From: Myxococcales bacterium
GTDB lineage: Bacteria; Myxococcota_A; Polyangia; Nannocystales; Nannocystaceae
Direction: 5' to 3'
DNA: 64,000 nt
Assembly: GCA_020633315.1 (NCBI GenBank)
Contig: JACKDV010000003.1
Span: 186,001 to 250,000 of the forward strand
Shown: positions 36,201-43,172 of the stretch, piece after piece
How the letters are laid out: each line of letters starts with the position of its first letter
Position numbering within the stretch: the stretch's first letter is position 1
Notes under the pieces: model-generated
What the model saw: the letters and a program-made list of their open reading frames with translations, nothing else
What the model was told of the DNA's origin: nothing
Databases searched by the model: none
Made by a program: the position numbers and the translations under genes

Positions 36201-36751
36201 TCGAGGAGCTGGGCCTGCGCTGGCACGCCCTGCCCGCGGTGGCCAACCTGGCCCTCGACCTCGGCGGGATCCAGTACCGCTGCGTGCCCTTCAACGGCTT
36301 CTACATGGGCACCGAGATCGGGGCGCGCAACCTCAGCGACATCGACCGCTACGACATGCTGCCCGCCATCGCCGATCGCCTGGGGCTGGACCGCTCCAGC
36401 ACCTCCACCCTGTGGCGGGACCGCGCGCTGGTGGAGCTCAACGTGGCCGTGCTGCACTCGTTCCGGCGCCGGCGAGTGCGGATGCAGGACCACCACGCGA
36501 TGGCGCGCTACTTCGCCCAGTTCGAGGCGGCCGAGCGCGAGGCGGGGCGCCCGGTGTACGGCGACTGGTCGTGGCTGGTGCCGCCGATCTCGGGCTCCAC
36601 CTCGCCCCTGTTCCTCCGCGACGACCTGCGCAACGTGGTGGTCAAGCCCATGTACGCGTACCAGGGCCCGCCCGGCGACGAAGACCCGGCGCCCGAGCAC
36701 GAGGGGCCGGTGCCGCCCTGCCCGATCCCCGGGCCGCGCGCCCACGGCTAG
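33248..36751 (+). CDS. nos: Self-sufficient nitric oxide synthase with EF-hands and [2Fe-2S]/flavin reductase
   Basis: The protein has 1,167 residues. In order: an unrecognised N-terminus (1-180); two EF-hands with canonical loops D189-E200 and D223-E234; an unrecognised region (260-460); a BFD-like [2Fe-2S] domain with C470, C472, C504 and C507; a ferredoxin-reductase module with RAYT (569-572), GGIGITPG (633-640) and LCGPEGYV (716-723); and a NOS oxygenase domain (about 770-1140). The last has the heme-ligand motif WRNAPRCIGR (C849) and NGFYMGTEIGARN with substrate Glu E1023. It should turn L-arginine into citrulline and NO using NAD(P)H. The reductase-first, iron-sulfur arrangement is known from Sorangium cellulosum NOS. 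The EF-hand pair suggests calcium control. A radical SAM gene follows after 19 bp. Confidence 0.9.
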   Translation: MSTVVIANPTHPAHRSIAAHVDLAGPLSEPPAIVESDRVAVLLGYDDVGALPARLAAVRVPAGVELLLVHPDYREGTPRAEACAEAATRLRATAVLRHAPATEVLLEAAPGVRANAMLSLALAGAVPFVAWADVGGAALRWLGSGGPEAIALHGPERCDGPRLAKDLEQVLEHALVPETFARLRMREMDRDGNGVLEADEVVSFVVALGMPRAEAERMVAQADADGDGVIDLEELTAGLGSRLEGALREVPRAIGFDPMPPSMLQQLWVHAGRPYRQAMAEADHLVQTASIDEPAIWTGRVPPIEVLHRGALRFVNLFILPGRGLLSVHDTTFGSSDHPGSGWWEPPESVLARPAVLNHLLTTEGEHLHARRSRDGSAFEASWAVEGPVEVLTHQGPSGSRGDQTRALALRDDRLVGLACCGPWEGLGLAMGDLLQRRRLRGWERALFRELGALRLENASELAEPDEVVCSCTNVSRRALRSAIEAGCHTLPQLAARTGATTVCGGCTPVVEELLGSPRLQIADVIGRRMPNANHVHLTLAPVQVPPTPSRAGQYVVIQGRVAGRWVTRAYTLVSPGGRSVPYEIMVKRDELGLFSRWLADVADEETLFRVSEPTGEVCLRDEDEGPIHVLAGGIGITPGIALARTLVHDPAGRALVLHWSARHPEDLVLAEELDALCSTHDHLQWTWRCTSRQGRLDAATVAREHAYTEGAVAFLCGPEGYVAAVERHLRAAGWPREAIRIERFASAVSDTGELRPRPPRRTTTSSMDAIPRRVLHDSFFLDGSGRSSMLREADSFLAEMYLEQGLGSVATARRHEVREEIERTGSYLHTLDELIHGARLAWRNAPRCIGRFFWEHLQVRDMRHLSREDEIFAALVEHMRLATNGGDLQSMITVFRPGDPQIRLWNGQLVRYAGYRQLDGTVVGDPANVALTDKARALGWEGAGTPFDVLPLIVQIGDAAPRLFELPADAVLEVPIVHPTLPWFEELGLRWHALPAVANLALDLGGIQYRCVPFNGFYMGTEIGARNLSDIDRYDMLPAIADRLGLDRSSTSTLWRDRALVELNVAVLHSFRRRRVRMQDHHAMARYFAQFEAAEREAGRPVYGDWSWLVPPISGSTSPLFLRDDLRNVVVKPMYAYQGPPGDEDPAPEHEGPVPPCPIPGPRAHG

Positions 36752-36757
36752 CCGGGG

Positions 36758-36763
36758 TACCAT
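36758..36763 (+). promoter_or_regulatory. -10-like TACCAT, 7 bp before the radical SAM start
   Basis: The element lies in the 19-bp gap between the nitric oxide synthase stop and ATG 36771. It may allow separate transcription, but read-through from the upstream gene is equally possible. Confidence 0.3.
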
Positions 36764-36770
36764 CGCCACG

Positions 36771-38180
36771 ATGGGGCTCGAGGACGTGCGACGACGCCTG
36801 CCGGTGGTGGAGGCGCTGCCCGAGCCCAAGGGGCGCCGACACCTTCCGCTGGCCCAGGGCCAGGCCCCTACGCCCTCGCTCGCAGTGTGGGAGCTGACCC
36901 TGGCCTGCGACCACCGCTGCCTGCACTGTGGGCCGCGGGCGGGCCGGCCCCGCCCCGACGAGCTGAGCACCGAGGAGTGCCTGCGCCTGGTGGCCGAGCT
37001 CGCCGAGCTCGGGGTGGGCGAGGTCACCCTCATCGGCGGCGAGGCCTACCTGCGCAACGACTTCATCCTGGTGATCCGGGCGATCCGCGAGCACGGGATG
37101 ACCTGCAGCATGACCACGGGCGGGCTCAACCTCAGCCGGGCGCGGGTGGAGGCCGCAGCCGAGGCGGGGCTGAGCGCGGTCTCGGTGTCGATCGACGGGC
37201 TCCGCGAGGAGCACGACCGCGTGCGCGACCACGCGGGGAGCTGGGACGCGGCCTTCGCCGCGCTGCGCCACGCCCGGGAGGCCGGCCTGCGGATCGCCAG
37301 CAACACCCAGATCAACCGCTACAGCCGCGCCAACCTGCTGCCGCTGCTCGAGCGGCTCGCGGCCGCGGGCATCGGCGCGTGGCAGCTGCAGATCACCATG
37401 CCCCACGGCAGCGCGGCCGATCACGAGGAGCTGATCCTGCAGCCGTACATGTACCCTGAGCTGTTCGACGAGCTGGCGCGCGTGGCCCAGCGCTGCATCG
37501 AGCTGGGGGTGACGATCTGGCCGGGCAACAACCTCGGCTACTTCGGCCCCCACGAGCACGCGCTGCGGCGCTTCCAGAAGGGCGGCGGCCACTGGGTGGG
37601 CTGCAACGCCGGCTCGGCCACGGTGGGCATCGAGAGCAACGGGATGATCAAGAGCTGCCCCTCGGTGGGCGGGCCCACGAACATCGGCGGCTCGTGGCGC
37701 GAGCACGGGCTGCGGGCGCTGTGGGATCGGGCGCCCGAGATCAGCTACGTCCGCCGCCGCACCCTCGACGAGCTGTGGGGCTTCTGCCGCGAGTGCTACT
37801 ACGCCGAGACCTGCATGGCGGGCTGCACCGCAGCCACCGAGCCCCTGCTGGGGCGGCCGGGGAACAACCCCTTCTGCCACCACCGCGCGCTCGAGATGGA
37901 TCGTCAGGGGCTGCGCGAGCGCATCGAGCAGGTCCGCGCCGCGCCCGGGCTGCCGTTCGACAACGGGCTGTTCCGGGTGATCCGCGAGCCCAAGGATCCG
38001 CAGCAGCGCGCGCGAACGGGGCCCGTCCACGTGGACGAGCCCCGGGTGTCACGCTTGGTGGAGGAGATGGGCCCCGGGCGACCCGTGGCCCCTCCTCGAG
38101 GGGAAGCGGGTGAGCCCGGCGGAGGGCGGTCCGGGCCTCGTGCGCCCGACCCGGCCGCCCCCCGCCGGTCTCGTCCCTGA
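36771..38180 (+). CDS. Radical SAM/SPASM-type enzyme next to nitric oxide synthase
   Basis: The protein has 469 residues. The radical SAM cluster motif is CDHRCLHC (CxxxCxxC) near residue 44. TLIGGEAYL corresponds to the GGE motif, and VSVSIDG follows. The C-terminal half has the Cys pattern of a SPASM-type domain for extra iron-sulfur clusters: C near SCPSVGG, then FCRECYYAETCMAGC and a late CHH. The last 70 residues are Pro/Gly/Arg-rich and unlike the family. SPASM enzymes often modify peptides or act in cofactor maturation. The start is 19 bp after the nitric oxide synthase stop, suggesting one operon. No precursor peptide gene was seen. The substrate is unknown. Confidence 0.82.
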   Translation: MGLEDVRRRLPVVEALPEPKGRRHLPLAQGQAPTPSLAVWELTLACDHRCLHCGPRAGRPRPDELSTEECLRLVAELAELGVGEVTLIGGEAYLRNDFILVIRAIREHGMTCSMTTGGLNLSRARVEAAAEAGLSAVSVSIDGLREEHDRVRDHAGSWDAAFAALRHAREAGLRIASNTQINRYSRANLLPLLERLAAAGIGAWQLQITMPHGSAADHEELILQPYMYPELFDELARVAQRCIELGVTIWPGNNLGYFGPHEHALRRFQKGGGHWVGCNAGSATVGIESNGMIKSCPSVGGPTNIGGSWREHGLRALWDRAPEISYVRRRTLDELWGFCRECYYAETCMAGCTAATEPLLGRPGNNPFCHHRALEMDRQGLRERIEQVRAAPGLPFDNGLFRVIREPKDPQQRARTGPVHVDEPRVSRLVEEMGPGRPVAPPRGEAGEPGGGRSGPRAPDPAAPRRSRP

Positions 38181-38214
38181 TCGATCGGCTCGCCGCCCCC
38201 GACGAGCCGATCGA

Positions 38215-39537
38215 TCACGCACCGGCGGCTGGGAGTAGCCCGCCGATCACGTCCACGGCCTCGATCGCGTCCTGCAGCGCCGCCTCGGCGTCGGGCAGGA
38301 CGGCGGTGGCCCCGTCGAGGATGTCCACGATGCAGCCGGCGTCGAAGATCCCGACCGTCTCGAGGATCGAGCTCAGCAGCGTATCCACCTCGCCGAGCAG
38401 CCCGCCCAGGGGTCCGAAGGCGGTGTCCTGGATGGCCTGGGCGCGGGCCTGCGCCGCGAGCAAGGCGGAGAGGTGAACCGCCATCTCGTCGGACCACAGC
38501 TCGAGCTCCACCCGCTCGTCATCCTCGACGTCGACCGAGAACACCATGTGGATCTCGGTCAGCGGCGGCACGCACTCGGTGAGCGCGTTGGCGGCCGCGA
38601 TCACCGAGGTGGCGCACTCCTCCGCCACCGCGGGCACCGAGGTCGCGCCGGCGCACAGATCGTCGCAGGCGATCACTCCGCTCACCCCCGGCTCGCAGAT
38701 CGGCACCTCGGTGTCGTCGCAGCTCGGGATGTCGGGCACGGAGACGCAGTCGCCGATGCACTCGCCGTCGCAGCTCTCCCCGGGCCCGAGCACGCTCTCG
38801 CAGGCGCCCGAGCAGGTGCCGATGCAGGCCCCTGCACAGCTCCCGTCCTGGCCCGGGAGGCTACACAGCCCGTCGCAGGTGCCGATGCAGGTGCCCGCGC
38901 AGCTCCCCTCGATGATCGACTCGGCGCAGGCGCCCAGGCACTCGCCCTGGCACGAGGCCTCGGGCGCGGCGCTGCTGCAGCTCAGCACCGCGTCGCCGCT
39001 GCAGGTGAGCGTGGCCCCGGGGTCTCCGATGCAGCTGCCGAGGCACTCGACCACCGCGGTGGCCGCGTCGATGGCCCCGTCGCAGGCGGCCGCCAGATCG
39101 GCGGAGGGATCGGTGTCCACGGTGCACAGCACCGCCTCGTGGACCACGTCGATGCCCTCCACGCTCCCCGCGAGCTCGCCGATCATCGCGGCCTGGATCG
39201 CCGCCGCGAGCTCGCTGGCCGTGGTGGAGCTGGAGGTGTCGACGTCCAGCCCCTCGGCCATCGCCTCGAGCTCGTCGCGCACCGCCTGCTGCACGTCGGC
39301 CGCCGCCGACTGGACCGACGAGGTCGCGCCGAGGAAGGCGTCGAGCCCCGGGACGTCGGAGGTGGAGGCCCCACCGAGCAGGCCACAGATCTCGGTCCCG
39401 CCTCCGGACCCGAGCAAGCGTCCCTCGACGGCGGGCTCGATGGGCTCCGAGACGATCGGAGCGTCGCAGCCGATGGCGATCAGCGACGCGGTGACGAGGG
39501 AGGGGATCGCGAAGCGACGAGGTTGGCTTGGATGCAT
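38215..39537 (-). CDS. Lipoprotein with SCxGxCxGxC repeats
   Basis: The protein has 440 residues. A signal peptide ends in lipobox LIAIGC. The central part (about residues 185-265) has four tandem cysteine units: SCQGECLGAC, SCAGTCIGTCDGLC, SCAGACIGTCSGAC and SCDGECIGDC. The flanking parts are Ala-rich helices (EMAVHLSALLAAQARAQ) with amphipathic heptads. Such Gly-Cys repeats are found in myxobacterial exported proteins; their role is unknown, but they could form disulfide-rich rods or bind metal. It is convergent with the radical SAM gene (34 bp between stops). ATG 39537 was chosen because the signal peptide begins there. Confidence 0.65.
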   Translation of the reverse strand: MHPSQPRRFAIPSLVTASLIAIGCDAPIVSEPIEPAVEGRLLGSGGGTEICGLLGGASTSDVPGLDAFLGATSSVQSAAADVQQAVRDELEAMAEGLDVDTSSSTTASELAAAIQAAMIGELAGSVEGIDVVHEAVLCTVDTDPSADLAAACDGAIDAATAVVECLGSCIGDPGATLTCSGDAVLSCSSAAPEASCQGECLGACAESIIEGSCAGTCIGTCDGLCSLPGQDGSCAGACIGTCSGACESVLGPGESCDGECIGDCVSVPDIPSCDDTEVPICEPGVSGVIACDDLCAGATSVPAVAEECATSVIAAANALTECVPPLTEIHMVFSVDVEDDERVELELWSDEMAVHLSALLAAQARAQAIQDTAFGPLGGLLGEVDTLLSSILETVGIFDAGCIVDILDGATAVLPDAEAALQDAIEAVDVIGGLLPAAGA

Positions 39538-39709
39538 ACCCGACAGGGTTTGCACTTCATGTGCCACGTGTTCGTCTGACGGAATGTGGAGCGCGCTCGG
39601 TGAGCCCGTCGTCGCGGAGCCGCGAGGACGAGAGCCACCTTTCGTTACGACGAGCGCCCTGCGTTACGTGCTCGCGCTGCACCCCGACGTCGAGCGATCG
39701 TGATCGCGA

Positions 39710-40132
39710 TCAGCCGGACGACGATCCGGTGCTCGCATCGGTGTCGCCGGTCGCTCCCGTGGACGCGCCCCCGGTGGTGCCGCCGCTGGAATCATCGGGC
39801 GGCAGCCCGGTGACCTCGGGCCCGCCGTAGTCCGCGGCCTCGGCCTCGAAGGTGTCGCCGGGAGTGGCCGTCTCCTGCCCCACCGTGCTCGGCTGCGAGG
39901 TCGCGCTGGGATCCGAGGTGGTGCCCGTGCCGTCGGCCGTGCTCGCCTGCGTCGACGCTCCTTCGTCGCCGGTGTCCGGCTCGCCGCAGCTCACCAGCGC
40001 CAGGCCGAGCACCGCGCCCATCACGAAGCCGGCGTGGGTCGGCGCCGGATCGGAGCGCAGCGACGCGCCGCAGAACGGGCACGAGCGGGAATCCGGGCGC
40101 ACGTGACGGGAGCAGGCGTGGCACGTGAACAT
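39710..40132 (-). CDS. Small zinc-ribbon membrane protein or lipoprotein with low-complexity tail
   Basis: The protein has 140 residues. The N-terminus is a zinc ribbon (CHAC and CPFC, residues 4-23). A hydrophobic segment follows at about 35-50, ending GLALVSC, which could be a lipobox although the zinc ribbon before it is unusual for an exported protein. The rest is a Ser/Thr/Gly/Asp-rich linker with no fold. If the helix spans the membrane, the ribbon is cytoplasmic and the tail periplasmic. TACGAT lies 6 bp upstream of the ATG, so the mRNA may be leaderless. The gene is 32 bp downstream of nadD on the same strand. I do not recognise the family. Confidence 0.55.
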   Translation of the reverse strand: MFTCHACSRHVRPDSRSCPFCGASLRSDPAPTHAGFVMGAVLGLALVSCGEPDTGDEGASTQASTADGTGTTSDPSATSQPSTVGQETATPGDTFEAEAADYGGPEVTGLPPDDSSGGTTGGASTGATGDTDASTGSSSG

Positions 40133-40138
40133 GCCACC

Positions 40139-40144
40139 ATCGTA
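40139..40144 (-). promoter_or_regulatory. -10-like TACGAT, 6 bp before the zinc-ribbon gene
   Basis: With usual -10 to start-site spacing, transcription would begin at the ATG itself. The same hexamer and spacing occur before GTG 45620. Confidence 0.35.
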
Positions 40145-40164
40145 CCCCGAATCGTCGAGGCCCT

Positions 40165-41523
40165 TCACGAAGGGATCGAGCCGCGCACGATCGCGCTCAA
40201 TCGCGCGCTGAGGTTGCGATAGAGCTCCGCGGTGGCCTGGTCGAGCGCCGCGAGGTGGGCTGCCACCGCGTCCTCGTCCCCGCGCGCGACGGGCCCGGTG
40301 ATGCCCGCGGGCACGCCCAGGGCCAGCAGGTTGTCCAGCGCGCTGCGCAGCAGGGTGGCCAGGGCCGCGGCCACGGCCGAGGGAGGATGGCCCTGTTCCT
40401 CCAGCACGTCGCGGGCCGCTACGTAGGGCACCGCCAGGTGGTTGGCCGCCAACGAGCAGGCGGCGTGGTAGGCCCGCCGCGCCCCCGCGTCGAGCGACTG
40501 CAGATCCAGCCACGGCTGCCCGCCGACCCACGCCAGGGCCAGCGCGCGCGCGGCAGGATCGCCCTCCACCCCGAAGGCCGCGCGCCCGATCGCCGAGGCC
40601 TCGGGTCGCTCGCTTCGCAGGCTGCAGATGGGATGGAGCGTGCCCACCGGGTGCCCGCGCTCGGCGAGCGGAGCGAGCACCTCGTGGGCCGACCGAGCCC
40701 CGGCCCCGTGCAGCACCGGCAGCTCGGGCGGCAGCTCGTCGAGACGAGCGAGCGCCCGGGCCACCTCGACGATCGAGGGGTCCGCAGCCAGCACCCAGAT
40801 CCCCGCCGGAACGGCGGAGGGCAGCGTGGCCCGGCCCTCGACCAGGGCTCGAGCCCCGATCTGGATCGCCCCCTGCCCGCGCGTGCGCAGCCACGGCACG
40901 GCGTGGCTGGCCGCATGGCCATGGCCCACCACCCACGCCGGCTCGGTGCTGGTGCTGCGGAGCATGGCGAGCACCGACGCAGGGACGTTGGCGCGCAGCC
41001 CCTCCTCGGCCGCGGCCCCGCCCTCGCGCAGCCAGCCGCGAATCCGCGTGCTGCTGACCTCGGGCAGCGCGCAGACCTCGGGCGGCGCATGCCCGGCCCG
41101 CGGCACCACGATGGGTGCGAAGCGTCGCTCGATCTCGTCCCAGCGATGCCACCGCGGCAGCTCGTCGAGGATGTCGGTCCCCACCACCAGGCGCAGCGCG
41201 AAGCCGGGGTGCTCCTCGGCCGCGGCCTCGAGCATGCGCAGCGTGTAGCTGGGTCCCCCGCGCTCTCGCACGAGTCGCTCCTCGAGGTCGCTGACCTCCA
41301 CCGCCTCGCCCAGCGGCGCCATCGCGGCCCGCGTGAGGGCGAGGCGCTCGGCGAAGGGCGCCATCGCCTTGCCCAGCGGGTGATCGGCACACGGCACCAC
41401 CAGCACTCGATCGGCGAGCCCACGCAGGCGCAGGTAGGCGGGCACCATGGCGTGCCCCAGGTGCGGCGGGTCGAAGGTCCCTCCGAACACCCCGAGCACG
41501 GGCTTGCGCGACGCGGTGGGCAC
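40165..41523 (-). CDS. nadD: NadD fused to a DUF2520/Rossmann domain
   Basis: The protein has 452 residues. Residues 1-195 are nicotinate-nucleotide adenylyltransferase: LGVFGGTFDPPHLGHAM with the HxGH motif, and VSSTRIRGWL (SSTxIR). This step makes deamido-NAD. Residues about 200-450 look like a DUF2520-containing Rossmann protein: VVGHGHAASHAVPWL, LHGAGARSAHEVLAPLAERG, GTLHPICSL, then a helical part with AYHAACSLAANHLAVPYVAA and GITGPVARGDEDAVAAHL. Such proteins are normally separate and related to pyrroline-5-carboxylate reductase-like dehydrogenases. NadD alone is about 200 residues, so this is a genuine fusion in one uninterrupted frame. GTG 41523 has TATGCT 9 bp upstream. Confidence 0.82.
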   Translation of the reverse strand: MPTASRKPVLGVFGGTFDPPHLGHAMVPAYLRLRGLADRVLVVPCADHPLGKAMAPFAERLALTRAAMAPLGEAVEVSDLEERLVRERGGPSYTLRMLEAAAEEHPGFALRLVVGTDILDELPRWHRWDEIERRFAPIVVPRAGHAPPEVCALPEVSSTRIRGWLREGGAAAEEGLRANVPASVLAMLRSTSTEPAWVVGHGHAASHAVPWLRTRGQGAIQIGARALVEGRATLPSAVPAGIWVLAADPSIVEVARALARLDELPPELPVLHGAGARSAHEVLAPLAERGHPVGTLHPICSLRSERPEASAIGRAAFGVEGDPAARALALAWVGGQPWLDLQSLDAGARRAYHAACSLAANHLAVPYVAARDVLEEQGHPPSAVAAALATLLRSALDNLLALGVPAGITGPVARGDEDAVAAHLAALDQATAELYRNLSARLSAIVRGSIPS

Positions 41524-41532
41524 GGCAGGCCG

Positions 41533-41538
41533 AGCATA
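41533..41538 (-). promoter_or_regulatory. -10-like TATGCT, 9 bp before nadD
   Basis: TATGCT matches the -10 consensus at four of six positions, lies 9 bp before GTG 41523, and recurs with the same gap before ccmH at 61166-61171. Confidence 0.45.
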
Positions 41539-41765
41539 CGCGCCCGCTCTCGTCTCGCACCCACCGGGGGCCCTCCGGGTCGGTCGAGCCGGTGGCCGGG
41601 CTCCGCGTGACCGATCTCCCCCGCGCGCCCGTAAAACCAGCGGTCGTTGCGTTCTCGGATCAAAGCGGTAACCCCGCTCACCGATCGGGCCCCGTGGTCC
41701 AACCCACGCCCTACGTGGCCCCCTCGCCGAAGGCCGCGCACGCGGCCCTGGGTGCTCGTGCGGCG

Positions 41766-41793
41766 TTGACACACCCTGCTCCGTGTATCTATT
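41766..41793 (+). promoter_or_regulatory. Promoter TTGACA-16-TCTATT
   Basis: A perfect -35 TTGACA at 41766-41771 is followed by an AT-rich -10 region, TATCTATTG (best register TCTATT at 41788-41793). The AT-rich patch stands out in this GC-rich DNA. It should drive the gene at 41904 and PBP1A. Confidence 0.55.
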
Positions 41794-41903
41794 GTGCCGC
41801 GCTGAAAAAGCCCCTTCGTGGTCGCGCCCATGCGCTCGCGATCGACTCCGGTGCTCGCCTTCTTTCGACGCGTTCATCCGCCACCCTCGGGGGAGACCAG
41901 GCC

Positions 41904-43172
41904 TTGAGCAAACCCAAGAAACCAGGAACCGACCTTGCCGCCCTCAAGGCGCGCCTCGCCAAGAAGACCAAGGGGGCCGATGCGCCCGACGTGCCGCCTC
42001 CCGGTCAGGCCGCCGCGCCCGAGGTGCCGCCGCCCGGCCAGGTCGCTGCCCCCGAGGTGCCGCCGCCCGGCCAGCCGATGATGCCCGAGGTGCCGCCGCC
42101 CGGCCAGCAGCTGATGCCCGAGGTGCCGCCGCCCGGCCAGGTCGCGGCGCCGCCCCAGCCCCACTACGAGCCGGCCCCGGTGCCCGCGCCCACGCGAACC
42201 GAGGACAACCCCTTCGGCGGGGGCGGCATGGGTGGCTTCGATCCCGATGCCGGCCTGCTCGACAGCGGCCCCGAGATCAAGCCGCGCGGCGGCAAGGGCA
42301 TCGTGCTGTTCGCGGCCATCATCGCCGCCGGCATCGGGGGCGTGGCCGGGTGGCTGGTCAACACGATCGTCTCCAAGCAGGAGCGGATCGACCAGGGCAT
42401 GGCCAAGGGCGCCAAGATGGTCGAGCAGGTCGAGCAGATCGCCGAGGCCCGCAAGACCGTCAGCCTCGCCATGGAGGACCTCAAGAAGGAGGTCGCCCAG
42501 AACCCGACCGCCGCCGCCGACAAGGTGGCCACCCTGATGACCGAGGCCTTCGACAAGCAGCCGCAGATGAGCGAGCTGTTCGGCTGGCAGCTCGCGTCGG
42601 TCGATCCCAACGGGGTCAAGGCGGCGTTCCAGCTGTACGACGAGGTCGCGCAGCTCCAGCAGAACCTGGGCTTGATGGCCACCGTGCTCGCCGGCTACGG
42701 CAACGTGATGAAGGTCGGCGGCCCGTCGCTCTACGGCGTGACCTTCGGCCCCAGCGGTGGGCGCCTGGTGGCGATCGCCGACTCGCTGTGCGGCGAGGCC
42801 CCGCCCGAGGGCGAGGGTGGTGGCGAGGGCGGCGAGGAGGCCCCGGCCCCCTCGTACAAGCCCTGCGGAGCCGACTCCGACAAGGCCGTGGCCTACAAGA
42901 TCCTGGACCTCGGCGGTGGTGAGCCCACCATCGCGCCCCGCGGGACGGGTGAGGGCCAGGTGGTGGTGCTGCTCGGCGAGGGCGCGGCCTACGAGTACGC
43001 CATCGGCATCGAGCCCGGGAACAACGCGGCCAACTTCTACAAGCTCGCCCTCGGGCGGGTGGAGACCAGCCTCGAGGAGATGGACAAGGCCGAGGAGAAG
43101 GCCCTCAAGGCCCTCAAGAAGTACTCCGAGGATCCCAACGTGGATGGACCACAGTCCCTCCCAGAGGAGTGA
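41904..43172 (+). CDS. Pro-repeat single-pass membrane protein upstream of PBP1A
   Basis: The protein has 422 residues. A short basic N-terminus is followed by five 11-residue repeats of the form (A/M)P(D/E)VPPPGQxx (residues 27-81). A linker, one transmembrane helix (about 133-153, IVLFAAIIAAGIGGVAGWLV) and a periplasmic domain follow. The latter has a helical part (residues 160-270) and a part with two cysteines (SLCGEAP, KPCGADSD). TTG 41904 has GGGAG 8 bp upstream. The PBP1A start lies inside its last codons (29-bp overlap), so the two are translationally linked. A cytoplasmic Pro-rich arm and a periplasmic domain could connect PBP1A to partners, which is an inference. I do not recognise the family. 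Confidence 0.65.
   Translation: MSKPKKPGTDLAALKARLAKKTKGADAPDVPPPGQAAAPEVPPPGQVAAPEVPPPGQPMMPEVPPPGQQLMPEVPPPGQVAAPPQPHYEPAPVPAPTRTEDNPFGGGGMGGFDPDAGLLDSGPEIKPRGGKGIVLFAAIIAAGIGGVAGWLVNTIVSKQERIDQGMAKGAKMVEQVEQIAEARKTVSLAMEDLKKEVAQNPTAAADKVATLMTEAFDKQPQMSELFGWQLASVDPNGVKAAFQLYDEVAQLQQNLGLMATVLAGYGNVMKVGGPSLYGVTFGPSGGRLVAIADSLCGEAPPEGEGGGEGGEEAPAPSYKPCGADSDKAVAYKILDLGGGEPTIAPRGTGEGQVVVLLGEGAAYEYAIGIEPGNNAANFYKLALGRVETSLEEMDKAEEKALKALKKYSEDPNVDGPQSLPEE
41982..42146 (+). repeat. Tandem repeat, 5 x 33 bp (Pro-rich coding)
   Basis: The unit is around CCCGAGGTGCCGCCGCCCGG, each copy ending in nine variable bases. It encodes PEVPPPGQ plus three residues. It keeps frame, so copy number could vary without breaking the gene. 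Confidence 0.8.

Larger units (their letters stand above)
41524..41903. other. Divergent intergenic region, 380 bp
   Basis: The region lies between nadD (minus) and the Pro-repeat membrane protein (plus). It contains the nadD -10-like element at 41533-41538 and a TTGACA promoter at 41766. I saw no coding region with homology and no tRNA; a long untranslated leader of about 100 bp for the plus-strand gene is implied. Confidence 0.5.

Noticed and set aside
36751..38215. RiPP precursor peptide next to the radical SAM gene
   Set aside because: No short frame with a leader/core-like sequence and a ribosome site was found in the gaps on either side.
41982..42146. CRISPR-like array
   Set aside because: The 33-bp units are contiguous, in frame and code for PEVPPPGQ repeats; there are no spacers.
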